A stretch of DNA of 64,000 nt, from contig NZ_CP042862.1 of NCBI RefSeq assembly GCF_008001015.1, positions 372,001 through 436,000 on the forward strand. The letters are read 5' to 3'. Position 1 is the first letter of the stretch; every line of letters starts with the position of its first letter. The DNA is from Serinicoccus profundi. Lineage in GTDB: Bacteria > Actinomycetota > Actinomycetes > Actinomycetales > Dermatophilaceae. The position numbers and the translations under genes were made by a program. The notes beneath the pieces were generated by a model. That model made no database searches and was not told the DNA's origin. It saw only the letters and a list, made by a program, of their open reading frames with translations. Below are positions 1 through 8,791 of the stretch, in pieces.

Positions 1-704
1 CGATCGCCGCGCTGGCAGGTCTCGTCTCGTTCGCCTCGCCGTGCGTGCTACCGCTGGTCCCCGGCTATGTCGGTTACCTCTCGGGAATGGCGTCGCCCAT
101 GTCGGGCGCTCACGCGCCGGGGCGGTGGCGCCCGACGGTCGGGGCGCTGCTGTTCGTTATGGGTTTCTCGGCCGTCTTCATGGCGATGAGCGTGGTCATC
201 TCCTCCCTGGGCATGGCCCTGGCGCAGCACCAGGGGCTGCTGCTGCGCCTGTCCGGCGCGGTCGTCCTCGGCCTCGGCCTGGTCATGCTGCTGCAGCCGA
301 CAGCATCAGTTTCGGTGCGGTGGCGACCGGCCGCCGGGATCGCCGGGGCTCCGCTGCTCGGGGTCGCCTTTGGCCTGGGATTCAGCGCCTGCACCGGACC
401 GGCGCTCGCCGCGATCCAGACGCTCGGCACCTCGATCCTCCCGGGGGACGACCAGGTGGGCCGCGCCCTGGTGCTGGGCACCGCATACAGCCTGGGACTG
501 GGGGTGCCGTTCGTGCTCGCCGCCGCCGGGCTGGGCTGGGCCAGCCGCGCCTCGCGCTGGCTGCGCGACCACTACCTGCTCGTGCAGCGCGTCGGCGGCG
601 GGCTGCTCGTCCTCCTCGGCCTGCTCATGATCGCCGGCATCTGGGCCGAGGCCATGGCGTGGGTCCAGACCCGACTGACCAGCAACTTCACCACGGTGAT
701 CTGA
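1..704 (+). CDS. ccdA: CcdA, thiol-disulfide transmembrane electron carrier (5' end outside window)
   Basis: CcdA-type membrane protein that passes reducing equivalents from cytoplasmic thioredoxin to the outer face of the membrane, where apocytochrome c cysteines are kept reduced for haem attachment. The reading frame is open from base 3 without a start, so the N-terminus lies upstream of the window. The first conserved cysteine is in SPCVLPLVPGY, encoded from about base 36, and the second is in FSACTGP near base 385. Several hydrophobic segments fill the remainder. The stop at 702-704 is followed one base later by the resB start, so the three cytochrome genes form an operon. A second CcdA-like gene lies at 33608-34351 in the chromosomal part. 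Confidence 0.85.
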   Translation, partial: IAALAGLVSFASPCVLPLVPGYVGYLSGMASPMSGAHAPGRWRPTVGALLFVMGFSAVFMAMSVVISSLGMALAQHQGLLLRLSGAVVLGLGLVMLLQPTASVSVRWRPAAGIAGAPLLGVAFGLGFSACTGPALAAIQTLGTSILPGDDQVGRALVLGTAYSLGLGVPFVLAAAGLGWASRASRWLRDHYLLVQRVGGGLLVLLGLLMIAGIWAEAMAWVQTRLTSNFTTVI

Positions 705-705
705 C

Positions 706-2355
706 ATGGCCAGCACGCGAACACCGGAACGGATCGAGCCGTCCTATCCCAAGGACCGCACCACCTTGGGCGGCCCCCGGCTCGGCGCACTGGGCTGGGC
801 ACGTTGGGCCTGGCGGCAGCTGACCAGCATGCGCACCGCCATCTACCTGCTTCTGCTGCTGGCGGCCGCGTCCTTCCCCGGCTCAATCTTCCCGCAACGT
901 TCCGTGGACCCGGTGCAGGTGCGCACCTTCTTCGAGAACAACCCCGACCTGGCGCCCTGGCTGGACCGGTTGTTCCTCTTCGATGTGTTCTCCTCCCCGT
1001 GGTTCGCCTCGATCTATCTGCTGCTGGTGATCAGCCTGGTCGGTTGCATCATCCCGCGGATGCGCCAACACTGGCGTTCGATCCGAGCCCAGCCGCCGCC
1101 GGCACCCCGGCGCCTGGCCAGGCTGCACGCCCGCGCCGACGGAACCCTCACCGCCGAGGCACCCGAGGTACTGGCCGCAGCCCGGCAGTCGCTGAAGGCG
1201 AAGGGCTACCGGCTGCGCGAGGCCGAAGACGGCGATCTCTGGGTCACTGGCGAGAAGGGGTACCTGAAGGAGACCGGAAACCTGCTCTTCCATCTGGCTC
1301 TGCTGGGTGTGATCGTCGCCTTCGCCGCCGGTAACCTGTTCGGCTGGCGCGGGGAGATCATCATCCAGGAGGGGCAGTCGTGGACGGCCACTGCCGGCAC
1401 CTTCGACACGCTCAACTTCAGCCCGCTGGCCGGTGAGGGGGACATTCCCACGTTCACCGTGGAGCTCAACAAACTCGACGTAGCCTTCGAGAGTCAGGCC
1501 GAAGGCGCCCAGTTCGGCCAACCCCGCAGGTTCGACGGGTTGGCCACCGTCGAGGTCCCCGGCCGGGAACCCGAGCAGCAGGAGTTCGCAGTCAACCACC
1601 CGATCTCCGTGGCCGGAGACTCCATCTTCCTGCTCGGCAACGGCTACGCCCCCATCGTGACCATCCGCGACCCCGACGGAGAAGTCCTCTACTCCGACGC
1701 GGTCACCTTCCTCCCACAGGACAACAACTACGCCAGCGAGGGCGCCATCAAGGTCACCGCGCGAGACCCCGGCCTCGGTCTGGTCGGCGGCTTCCTACCG
1801 ACCCTGCGCATTGATCCCGAGCTGGGGATGACGTCCTCCTTCCCCGGCCTGGTCGACCCCGTGCTGGCACTGACGGCATTCGAGGGAAACCTGTTCCCCG
1901 ACGGGCGCCCGCAGTCGGTCTTCAATATCGACACCGACCAGATGACCCAGCTCACCGACGAGGAGGGCAACCCCGTCGCGATGCTGATCCGCCCGGGCGA
2001 GTACTTCGAGCTACCCGACGGCACCACCGTGGAGTTCGACGGCATAATCCGCTGGGCCGGGCTACTGGTGCGGCACGACCCGGGCCGGATACCAGCCCTG
2101 GGCTTCGCGATCGCCACCACCGTCGGCCTGGCCCTGATGCTCGGTATCAAGCGACGCCGGATCTACGTACGGATCAACCCTGAACACCCCATCAATGGTC
2201 CGATGCAGACACTAGTGAGCATCGGTGGCCAGTCCAAGGGCAGCGACCCCGGACTCCAGGCCGTCGTCGACGACGTCCTGCTCCGGATCACCGGGACCAC
2301 GGGTGGCCGGACCAATACTCCTAAAACCCACCATCGAGACAAGGACACGGTATGA
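706..2355 (+). CDS. resB: ResB, cytochrome c biogenesis (System II) membrane protein
   Basis: ResB/Ccs1 protein, 549 residues, partner of CcsA in the System II haem-export and cytochrome c synthetase complex. The N-terminal region holds transmembrane segments near residues 45-65 and 100-125. A third follows a short soluble stretch near residue 200, then comes a large extracytoplasmic domain, and a last membrane segment lies near residue 470 before a basic cytoplasmic tail. This is the normal ResB layout and length. Its ATG is one base after the ccdA stop, and its end overlaps the ccsA start by four bases, so translation is probably coupled. Confidence 0.9.
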   Translation: MASTRTPERIEPSYPKDRTTLGGPRLGALGWARWAWRQLTSMRTAIYLLLLLAAASFPGSIFPQRSVDPVQVRTFFENNPDLAPWLDRLFLFDVFSSPWFASIYLLLVISLVGCIIPRMRQHWRSIRAQPPPAPRRLARLHARADGTLTAEAPEVLAAARQSLKAKGYRLREAEDGDLWVTGEKGYLKETGNLLFHLALLGVIVAFAAGNLFGWRGEIIIQEGQSWTATAGTFDTLNFSPLAGEGDIPTFTVELNKLDVAFESQAEGAQFGQPRRFDGLATVEVPGREPEQQEFAVNHPISVAGDSIFLLGNGYAPIVTIRDPDGEVLYSDAVTFLPQDNNYASEGAIKVTARDPGLGLVGGFLPTLRIDPELGMTSSFPGLVDPVLALTAFEGNLFPDGRPQSVFNIDTDQMTQLTDEEGNPVAMLIRPGEYFELPDGTTVEFDGIIRWAGLLVRHDPGRIPALGFAIATTVGLALMLGIKRRRIYVRINPEHPINGPMQTLVSIGGQSKGSDPGLQAVVDDVLLRITGTTGGRTNTPKTHHRDKDTV

Positions 2356-3389
2356 CCGACCCACAGCTGGCCCTGTCCAGCGACATCGCCATCTGGGCCA
2401 GCCTGGCCGTGCTCGCGCTGGCCCTCATCTCCTTCTCGGCACACCTGGCCGTCACCGGAACCGCCAGGGAACGCCACGATAAAATCAAGGCCCGCGAGAA
2501 GGTCCGCGTGGGTGTTGGCGCCGACGGTGAGCAGCCAGCAGACACAGTCGTTGACGACTGTGCCACTGGACTGACGGACTCGACCACGCCGACCACCGCC
2601 GCAGTCGAGCCACCAACAGTCAGTCATCCCGCCGAGGTCACCCGCCGCTGGGGCATCATCGGGGTCCAACTCACCTGGCTGGCGACCTTCGGAGTCGTCG
2701 GCGGCACGATCTTGCGTGGCCTGTCGGTACAACGCTGGCCGCTGGGCAACATGTACGAGTTCGCGATCGTCGCCGCATCCTTCGCCCTCATCGTCTACTC
2801 CACGTGGAGCCTGAAACGCGACCGGCTGTGGCTCGGTCCCTTCGTCGTGCTGCCAGTCATGGCCGTCCTTGGCGCTGGCAAGATCTGGTACACCGAGGCC
2901 TCCCAACTCATGCCCGCCCTGGACAACACGATGTGGCTGTCCATCCACGTCACCCTCGCCACGCTGTCCGTGGCGCTGTTCATCATCGGGGCCGCCCTCG
3001 GCGTCGCCTTCCTGCTCCGCGACTCAGCCGAGAAGAGAAACCGCATCCGGGGTTGGCTGGCCGGCCTGCCCCAGGCAGACAAACTGGAGACGATGACCTA
3101 CGGGATCCACATCTTCGCCTTCCCGCTCTGGACGTTCACCCTCATCACCGGCGCGATCTGGGCCGAGGTGGCCTGGGGCCGCTACTGGGGCTGGGACCCT
3201 AAGGAAATCTGGACCTTCATCATCTGGGTCGTCTACGCCGCCTACCTGCACTCCCGCGCCACCAGCGGCTGGACCAAACGACACGCCACCTACGTGGCAC
3301 TCCTCGGCATGCTCTGCATCATCCTGAACTACACCGTCGTCAACCTGCTCATCACCGGCCTGCACAGCTACTCGGGGGTGAGCACGTGA
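2352..3389 (+). CDS. ccsA: CcsA/ResC-type cytochrome c assembly protein
   Basis: Haem-handling multi-spanning protein of the System II pathway, which presents haem to apocytochrome c together with ResB. The diagnostic tryptophan-rich WWD-like motif is visible as YWGWDPKEIW around residue 280. Conserved histidines occur in the membrane segments (HVTLATLS, YGIHIF, AYLHSR) and are candidate haem ligands. About 100 residues at the N-terminus are a membrane anchor plus a variable linker, as in other actinobacterial versions. The start ATG overlaps the resB stop (ATGA). No resA or haem lyase follows. The gene is in the low-GTATG island part, so this operon may be cargo rather than the host's only copy. 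Confidence 0.9.
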   Translation: MTDPQLALSSDIAIWASLAVLALALISFSAHLAVTGTARERHDKIKAREKVRVGVGADGEQPADTVVDDCATGLTDSTTPTTAAVEPPTVSHPAEVTRRWGIIGVQLTWLATFGVVGGTILRGLSVQRWPLGNMYEFAIVAASFALIVYSTWSLKRDRLWLGPFVVLPVMAVLGAGKIWYTEASQLMPALDNTMWLSIHVTLATLSVALFIIGAALGVAFLLRDSAEKRNRIRGWLAGLPQADKLETMTYGIHIFAFPLWTFTLITGAIWAEVAWGRYWGWDPKEIWTFIIWVVYAAYLHSRATSGWTKRHATYVALLGMLCIILNYTVVNLLITGLHSYSGVST

Positions 3390-3597
3390 CGCCTTCCGCT
3401 ACACCGTGAATGCGGCTGATGAACGCCAGCAACCCCAAGAACGTCGACTCCGACCACTACCAGCAAGATCATGGCCGTCAAGTGACCGACGCCCGTGGCC
3501 AAGACGGACCCGACCTGAAACGCCATCCCGCAATCGCTGGCCTCCAGCGACGTCATGTCCCTGGGGCACCAGGGCCTAAAGCGTGGCTACCTGGAAC

Positions 3598-4225
3598 TCA
3601 AGAAGTCGGACGCAGGCGTCCAATCCCGGGGACGAACCGCCCCACGCGGGCGGCATAGTCGGCATAGGCCCGCCCGTGCGTGGCCAGCAGGTGCGGCTCC
3701 TCGACGGCGCGGACCTGCATCTGGATGCCCGCATAGACCAGGACCAGGCCCGCCAAGGCAACAAGGTTCGGGGAGGCCAACGCGAGCCCGGTGAAGGTGA
3801 TAAGAGCGGTGGTGAAGATCGGGTTGCGGACGAACGCGAAAGGCCCGGAGGTGACCAGCTCGGTGCGTTCTGTCGGGTCGACACCGATGCGCCAGGCGGT
3901 GCCCATGGCCAGCTGCGCAGCGTAGGTGCAGAAGATGCCTGACGCGGCCACCGCGGCCGCTGCAGTGCGCAGGGCCGGCGAGCTCAGCGGTGACACCACC
4001 GGGTCGAGCCCGAGTAGGTCTGCGACCGGTGCGGCGACGCCGACCAGGAGAGAACCCGCACCGCTGATGCGATTGGCCCACCACTGCCGGGTGCCGCGCG
4101 CGGCGGCCGCGAAGCGGAATCCGCTGTCACCGGTGCGCCGCCGCTGGACGGCCATGCGACCCACCCCCGGCGAGCAAGGCCCACACGACGAACAGCGCCA
4201 GACCGAGGATCGCATGGCCGCTCAC
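3598..4225 (-). CDS. Isoprenylcysteine carboxyl methyltransferase (ICMT)-family protein, frameshifted near N-terminus
   Basis: Small integral membrane methyltransferase of the ICMT/PEMT type. The C-terminal signature is clear: the NPIFTT segment, then EEPHLLATHGRAYADYAARVGRF, which matches the SAM-binding end of the family. An uninterrupted frame runs from 4215, but its first 20 residues are Cys-rich and not membrane-like. In the next frame a GTG at 4225 gives a good hydrophobic first helix (AILGLALFVVWALLAG), and that frame joins the main one if a run of five C (4164-4168, plus strand) is one base shorter. The GTG overlaps the stop of the upstream methyltransferase (GTGA), which supports 4225 as the true start and a one-base shift. 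Confidence 0.65.
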
Positions 4226-4845
4226 AGCGGACCTGGGCTCGCGGCCGCCGGCTTGACGGCGACGCCGAGGACGAAGTCACCGAAGAACCGTGTCACAGCA
4301 GGGACCGGCAGCGAGAGACCCAGCTCCCCCAGCGCCTCGACGAACTCCTCGGCGCTGAACCGGTCGACCTTCGGGTGCTCGAGGAACGTGCGGTAGGACC
4401 AGCGCTGCAACGCGTGGCGGGTGACCTCTTCAAACACAAGCTGCCCGCCCGGGCGCAGCACCCGCACCGCCTCGGCCACCGCCTCGCGCCAGACCGGGAC
4501 GTGGTGGACCACCGCGAAGTCCACGACGGCATCCACCGCCGCGTCGGCGACCGGCAGCGCGCATGCGTCACCGACGCGCACATCGACCCGCGACCCGAAC
4601 CGCGCCAAGCGCCGCCGGGCACGCTGGACCATCACCGGGTCCAGATCCACCGCTGTGACATGCGCGGCGCCCCACCGCTGCAGCAGCAGCTCGGCACCGG
4701 CGCCGCGCCCACAACCGATCTCGACCACGCGCAGGCCGGCGATCCGGGCGCCCAGACGCTCCAACAGCGGCAGTTCGTACGAACGCTGCAGCCACGCCCG
4801 GGGTGGGCTGTCGACGAGCATCGTCTCGATCCGGTTCATCAGCAC
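4222..4845 (-). CDS. Class I SAM-dependent methyltransferase
   Basis: 207-residue Rossmann-fold methyltransferase. Motif I is VVEIGCGRGAGAELL near residue 40, followed by the acidic ribose-binding residue in VTAVDLDP, the motif II region VVDFAVVHHV, and the motif III region VLRPGGQLVFEE. The overall pattern is that of ubiquinone/sterol-type methyltransferases (Methyltransf_11), but the substrate cannot be read from the sequence. It is translated just ahead of the ICMT-like gene with a four-base overlap, so the two are probably co-expressed. It diverges from the merA remnant to its right. The start chosen lies at MLMNRIET; the nearby MNRIET start is also possible. Confidence 0.8.
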   Translation of the reverse strand: MLMNRIETMLVDSPPRAWLQRSYELPLLERLGARIAGLRVVEIGCGRGAGAELLLQRWGAAHVTAVDLDPVMVQRARRRLARFGSRVDVRVGDACALPVADAAVDAVVDFAVVHHVPVWREAVAEAVRVLRPGGQLVFEEVTRHALQRWSYRTFLEHPKVDRFSAEEFVEALGELGLSLPVPAVTRFFGDFVLGVAVKPAAASPGPL

Positions 4846-4948
4846 AGCTGCCCTCCCTGGGCCTCGGTCTTGCCTCGTTGCCGTTCATCCCGCATGGACG
4901 CTAGCATCGACCAATACCGATCATCGCTGCAAGTCCAAATCTACGTAG

Positions 4949-5850
4949 CCGGCCGACCTGACCTCGACCACCGCCATGGAGCAACAGGACCTGCCCACCT
5001 CCATGGTCGTGCTCGGTGGTGGGTACGTCGGCTTGGAGCAGGCCCAGCTGTGGGCACACCTGGGCGTCGACGTCACCCTCGTGGGCCGAGTGGCCCCCCT
5101 ACGCCGAACCCGAGGTCGCTGACGTGCTCCGCACCGCCTTCCAGGAGGAGGGCATCACGGTGCTCGAGGAATGCGGGCGGGAAGTAGCGCCTCACGCCGG
5201 AGGGGTCATCGTCACCACCGACAGCGGCGTTCAAGTCCATGGCCAGCGGTTGTTGATCGCCACCGGCCGCCGCGCCAGCACCAGCGGTCTTGGGCTGGAG
5301 GCCGCCGGGATCGGCACCGACGCACGTGGATGAGAACCTGCGCACGACCAACCACCGCGTGCACGCGGCCGGGGATGTCTCCGGTGCGCCGCAGTACGTT
5401 TACGTCGCCGCGAAGACTGGCCGAGTTGCCGCGGCCGGTGCGCTGGGTGAGCCCTCCACGGTGGACTACCGCGCGGCCTGCCGGGGGTCACCTTCACCAC
5501 TCCGCAGATGGCCAGCGCCGGACTGACCGAAGCCCGCGCCCTCGAGCTCGGCCACGACTGCGACTTGCCGAATCCTGGGTGCACAGGACATTCCGCGCGC
5601 ACTGGTCAGCCAGGACACTCGGGGGGTCCTCAAACTCGTCATCGACGCCCAGACCCGCAAGGTCCTGGGTGTGCACGCCGCACCTTACGGCGCCGGAGAG
5701 CTCATGCTCGCCGCGACGTACGCCATCAAGTTCGGGCTGACCGTCGACGACCTGGCCGACACCTGGGCGCCCTACCTCACGATGAGCGAAGCCCTCCGCA
5801 TAGCGGCCGGCCTGTTCCGGACCACCATCCCCACCAGCTGCTGCGCCTGA
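4949..5850 (+). pseudogene. merA: Mercuric reductase remnant, truncated and multiply frameshifted
   Basis: Remains of a mercuric reductase, the FAD/NADPH enzyme that reduces Hg(II) to Hg(0). An in-frame TAG at 4946 precedes it, and the whole N-terminal half, including the redox-active Cys pair, is missing. What remains starts at the NAD-binding segment MVVLGGGYVGLEQ. The coding frame then changes at a run of six C near 5095, again near 5325 (before DENLRTTN), near 5478 (before LPGVTFTTPQ) and near 5570 (before ILGAQDIPRAL). The end is typical of MerA: APYLTMSEALR followed by TSCCA and stop, with the vicinal cysteines that bind Hg. No working enzyme can be made from this copy. Confidence 0.85.
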
Positions 5851-5922
5851 ACAACGCTCACGCCGAGCGTGGACCCGTCCCCAGGTACGAGTCGCCAGCG
5901 CGGGCCTCTTTACGCTGGCACG

Positions 5923-6907
5923 GTGCCGTTGACCCCCTTGATCCAAGCGATAGAGCGCCACCAGATTGGCCTGTATCTCCTCGCCATCGCAGGTGGAGCG
6001 ATCCTTGGCTGGTTCGCTGCCCGCTGCCGCCGGGCCTCTTGAAAATGCCATCACTCCCGTGCTCGGGCTGTTGCTGTTCGCCACGTTCCTGGGGATCCCG
6101 TTCTCGGCGATCGGTCAGGCCGTGCGCGATGTGCGCTTCATCGCCACGATCCTGGTCCTCAACTTCGTCATCGTTCCCGCCGTGGTCTTTGCCCTGTCGC
6201 GGTTCGTGGCCGACAGCCCGGCCCTGCTGGTGGGTGTGCTGCTGGTGCTGCTGACCCCGTGCATCGACTACGTGATCGTCTTCGCCGGGCTGGCCGGCGG
6301 CTCCAGTGAGCGTCTGCTCGCTACAGCGCCGCTGCTCATGCTGGCCCAGATGCTGTTGCTGCCCTTCTACCTGCTCCTCTTCGTCGGGCCGGAGCTCGTC
6401 TCGGCCATCGAGCCAGGCCCCTTCCTCGAAGCGCTCATCGGGCTCATCATCGTCCCGCTCACCTTGGCGGCTTTGACCCAGTGGTTGTCCCGAGAACAGG
6501 CAGCCGGCAAGACCGTGATGACCGTTGTGCAGGCGATGATGGTCCCGTTCATGATGGCGACACTGGCTGTGGTGATCGCATCGCAGATCCACGCAGTTGG
6601 GCAAGAGGTCACCGCGCTGTTGGCCGTCGTCCCTCTCTACGTAGCCTTTCTGGTGGTGATGGTTCCCCTCGGGATGGCGTGCGCACGAGTCGCACGGCTC
6701 GATTCGGGCAGCACGAGGGCCGTGATCTTCAGTGGCGCCACTCGAAACTCGCTAGTGGTACTCCCGCTGGCGCTGGCCCTGCCGGCGCCCCTGGGCCTGG
6801 TTCCGCTCGTCGTCGTCACCCAAACCATGGTCGAGCTCCTCGGCATGGTGATCTACGTCAAGGCCATCCCACGCCTGGTCGCCTCGGGGCCGATTCTGCG
6901 GAACTGA
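5923..6907 (+). CDS. Arsenite permease of the BASS/ACR3-like family, N-terminus frameshifted
   Basis: Ten-helix bile-acid:sodium-symporter superfamily protein of the type annotated as actinobacterial arsenic resistance permease; by family it would extrude arsenite. Features include the conserved GLLLFATFLGIPF helix, a Cys-containing loop LTPCIDYVIVF and the C-terminal SGATRNSLVVLPLALALP. The open frame begins only near 5966, with residues that do not fit. In the neighbouring frame a GTG at 5923 encodes the expected start PLTPLIQAIERHQIGLYLLA, and it joins the main frame if the CCC at 6020-6022 were one base shorter. The gene is therefore either mildly broken or misread. No ArsR or ArsC lies next to it. 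Confidence 0.7.
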
Positions 6908-7076
6908 TCCAAGGGTTGACGTGCCGTGAGAGTCCATGGGCATCCGTACCGCGACTCGTTGCAACAGAGGTAACTCATCGACGCACTGCGCCCCGTCGGC
7001 TTCCGTGGAACGTCAGGAGTGTTCGGAACGCGGAGGCTGGGTAACTGGCGCACGATCGTAGCCCCGTCGGCCCTGG

Positions 7077-7676
7077 TCAGAGGCCGAAGGCTCCGCCACC
7101 GACCAGGATGGCGATGCCCAGGCCGATCAGGACGATGGGGAACAGGATGTGCTCCCACCGCTCGAGGACTTCGGCGATCGGGGGGCGGGTGGCCACGAAC
7201 TTGGCCAGCACGACGAGGGCCGCGACAAGCACGAGGAACACGATGCAGTAGGCCACCACGGCCGCCGGTCCCACGCTGAGGAAGACCGGCACGTAGACGC
7301 CGATGTTGTCCCCGCCGTTGGCGAAGGTGACCCCGGCGACGGTCCAGACCGCGACGTTCTTGCCGGCGACCTTGGCGTCGTCATCATCGTCACCGTCCCC
7401 GCGCCAGGCCTGCCAGGCGGCCCATAGACCCAGAGCCAAGGGGATGAGTCCGAAGTACGGGATAACTTCCGAGGGCAGGAACGCATCCGCGCCCACGGTG
7501 ACGAGCACGGCCGCGCCAAGAATGCCCGCGAACCCCAGATACTGGCCGACGGCGATCCGGGCGGTCGTCCCGGGCTGTCCCGCACCGCGGGCGAAGAACA
7601 GCGAGAGCACGATGATGTCGTCGATGTTGGTCGCGATGAACAGGCCGATCGCCTGCAGGATCGAGGACAGGATCAT
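7077..7676 (-). CDS. cadD: CadD-family cadmium resistance transporter
   Basis: Six-helix membrane protein of the CadD family (about 200 residues), which confers cadmium resistance by binding or export. The family motif ATNIDDIIVLSLFF is at residues 14-27 and its second-half counterpart VTFANGGDNIGVYVPVF is present. A cytoplasmic Asp-rich loop (GDGDDDDDAK) separates the two halves. I chose the ATG at 7676 because it overlaps the stop of cmtR (ATGA) and starts directly with the first helix; an upstream start at 7700 would add eight charged residues. It is in one transcription unit with its sensor cmtR. Confidence 0.85.
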   Translation of the reverse strand: MILSSILQAIGLFIATNIDDIIVLSLFFARGAGQPGTTARIAVGQYLGFAGILGAAVLVTVGADAFLPSEVIPYFGLIPLALGLWAAWQAWRGDGDDDDDAKVAGKNVAVWTVAGVTFANGGDNIGVYVPVFLSVGPAAVVAYCIVFLVLVAALVVLAKFVATRPPIAEVLERWEHILFPIVLIGLGIAILVGGGAFGL

Positions 7677-8032
7677 GCGCGCGCCTCGGCGATGCAGCAT
7701 CCGTCAATAGAGCAGGCAGGATCGAGGCACGGCGCGTTCTCGTATACTGCGAGAGTGACCTCAACCAGTGCGTTCAGCGCCCGCGAAAGGTGTGGATCCG
7801 CGATCTCATAACGCGTCCGACGGCCCTCGAGTTCGGCGACCACGATGCCGCAGTCCCGCAGGCACGCGAGATGGTTGGACACGTTAGAGCGCGTCAACCC
7901 TAGGTCGCTCGCCAGCTCCGCCGGGTAGGCCGCCCGCTCGAGCAGCACCAGAAGAAGTCGTGACCGGGTGGGATCGGCCAGCGCCCGACCCAACCGGTTC
8001 ATCACATCGAGACGAGAAGCAACGGTCAGCAC
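7673..8032 (-). CDS. cmtR: CmtR-type ArsR/SmtB cadmium/lead sensor
   Basis: 119-residue ArsR/SmtB winged-helix repressor. It aligns without gaps to Mycobacterium tuberculosis CmtR as I remember that sequence, and keeps all three metal ligands at the same positions: C57 and C61 in the DNA-recognition helix (SNHLACLRDCG) and C102 in the C-terminal tail (NAPCLD). Three further cysteines (C107, C112, C113) extend the tail. By analogy it represses the cmtR-cadD operon and is released by Cd(II) or Pb(II). It is the first gene of the operon, with a four-base overlap to cadD. The region just upstream (8033-8070) is relatively AT-rich and is the probable operator-promoter. Confidence 0.88.
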   Translation of the reverse strand: MLTVASRLDVMNRLGRALADPTRSRLLLVLLERAAYPAELASDLGLTRSNVSNHLACLRDCGIVVAELEGRRTRYEIADPHLSRALNALVEVTLAVYENAPCLDPACSIDGCCIAEARA

Positions 8033-8575
8033 ACGCTGAACAATACAGCAACGACTGAATTGATCACGGTGACGGCAAGCGCATTAGGGCGGGCATGCCT
8101 GCCTCATGCGTGGGCGGCGTGCTCGCGTTCGGGCGTGGTCGGGTGGTTCGAGCTGGAAAGTGGAAGTGCTTCATGCTGACGGAGAAGTGGGCGGCCACGC
8201 AGTCCTGCAGCCCGGGTACCGCATCACTGGGCGCGGTGCCGCCCGCCTTCCCCGAAGGTGACAGCGTCCGCTCAGCGAGGCTGACCCAGCAAACGTGCTT
8301 CTCTCCGGGTCGTTGGCACCGGGGCTCCTGGGTGCGCCCTGCTCCTGGTCACGGCCAGGGCTAGGCCCGGCGTGGCGCCACATGAGTGGCCTAACGGCGA
8401 GTCTGCTGTCTTGGCGGCAACCCTCGCGCACCCGGCGAAGGGGTCCTCCGCGGAACACCCTTGGTGCTGACCGCCCGAGCGAGCCGCGGTAAACCGGTAG
8501 GCCGCTTCTCCGCACATCCGAATCGGTGGCGTCGCGTTCGTCGAAGGAAGCGTTGGGACGGACGTCGACCTGCGA
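8033..8575. other. Gene-free stretch of the island
   Basis: About 540 bases between cmtR and the small Cys-rich protein gene. The first 60 bases should contain the cmtR promoter. Reading frames here have unconvincing composition in all six frames, and I recognise no family. The sequence may be debris of earlier insertions. Confidence 0.4.
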
Positions 8576-8791
8576 CTACTCCTGCGATACCTCGAGTGAG
8601 GCCTTTTCATGGGCGGTGTGGGTGCTGCGGTGTCCCCACGGGAAGACCCACCGGAACAGATTCAGGCCAGGACGTCTGCACCAGCAGTCCTCCGCGCAGC
8701 CGCACCTGATCGCTCCGGCCGCCTCGGCTGCCTTGTTGCCGAGAGCGAGAAGTAGGTAGCCACCAGCGAGCAGCCTCAGTACACGCCTCAC
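8576..8791 (-). CDS. Small Cys-rich membrane protein in the thioredoxin-like gene pair
   Basis: 71-residue protein starting at a GTG that overlaps the stop of the upstream thioredoxin-like gene (GTGA). It has a single hydrophobic segment at residues 5-17 (LRLLAGGYLLLALGN). A cysteine cluster follows (RCGCAEDCWCRRPGL, four Cys in about ten residues), and then an aromatic segment FRWVFPWGHR. The arrangement suggests a membrane-tethered metal- or thiol-handling peptide. Its coupling to the thioredoxin-like protein suggests that the two act together. I do not recognise a named family. Confidence 0.65.
   Translation of the reverse strand: MRRVLRLLAGGYLLLALGNKAAEAAGAIRCGCAEDCWCRRPGLNLFRWVFPWGHRSTHTAHEKASLEVSQE

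Noticed and set aside
3368-3556. Small minus-strand ORF of 62 residues with a hydrophobic middle (LTAMILLVVVGVDVLGV)
   Set aside because: No ribosome site, no family recognised, and it overlaps the end of ccsA; too weak to list as a gene.
8040-8575. Several overlapping 60-110 codon frames between cmtR and the Cys-rich protein gene
   Set aside because: Arg/Ser/Pro-rich composition in all frames and no ribosome sites; treated as non-coding.
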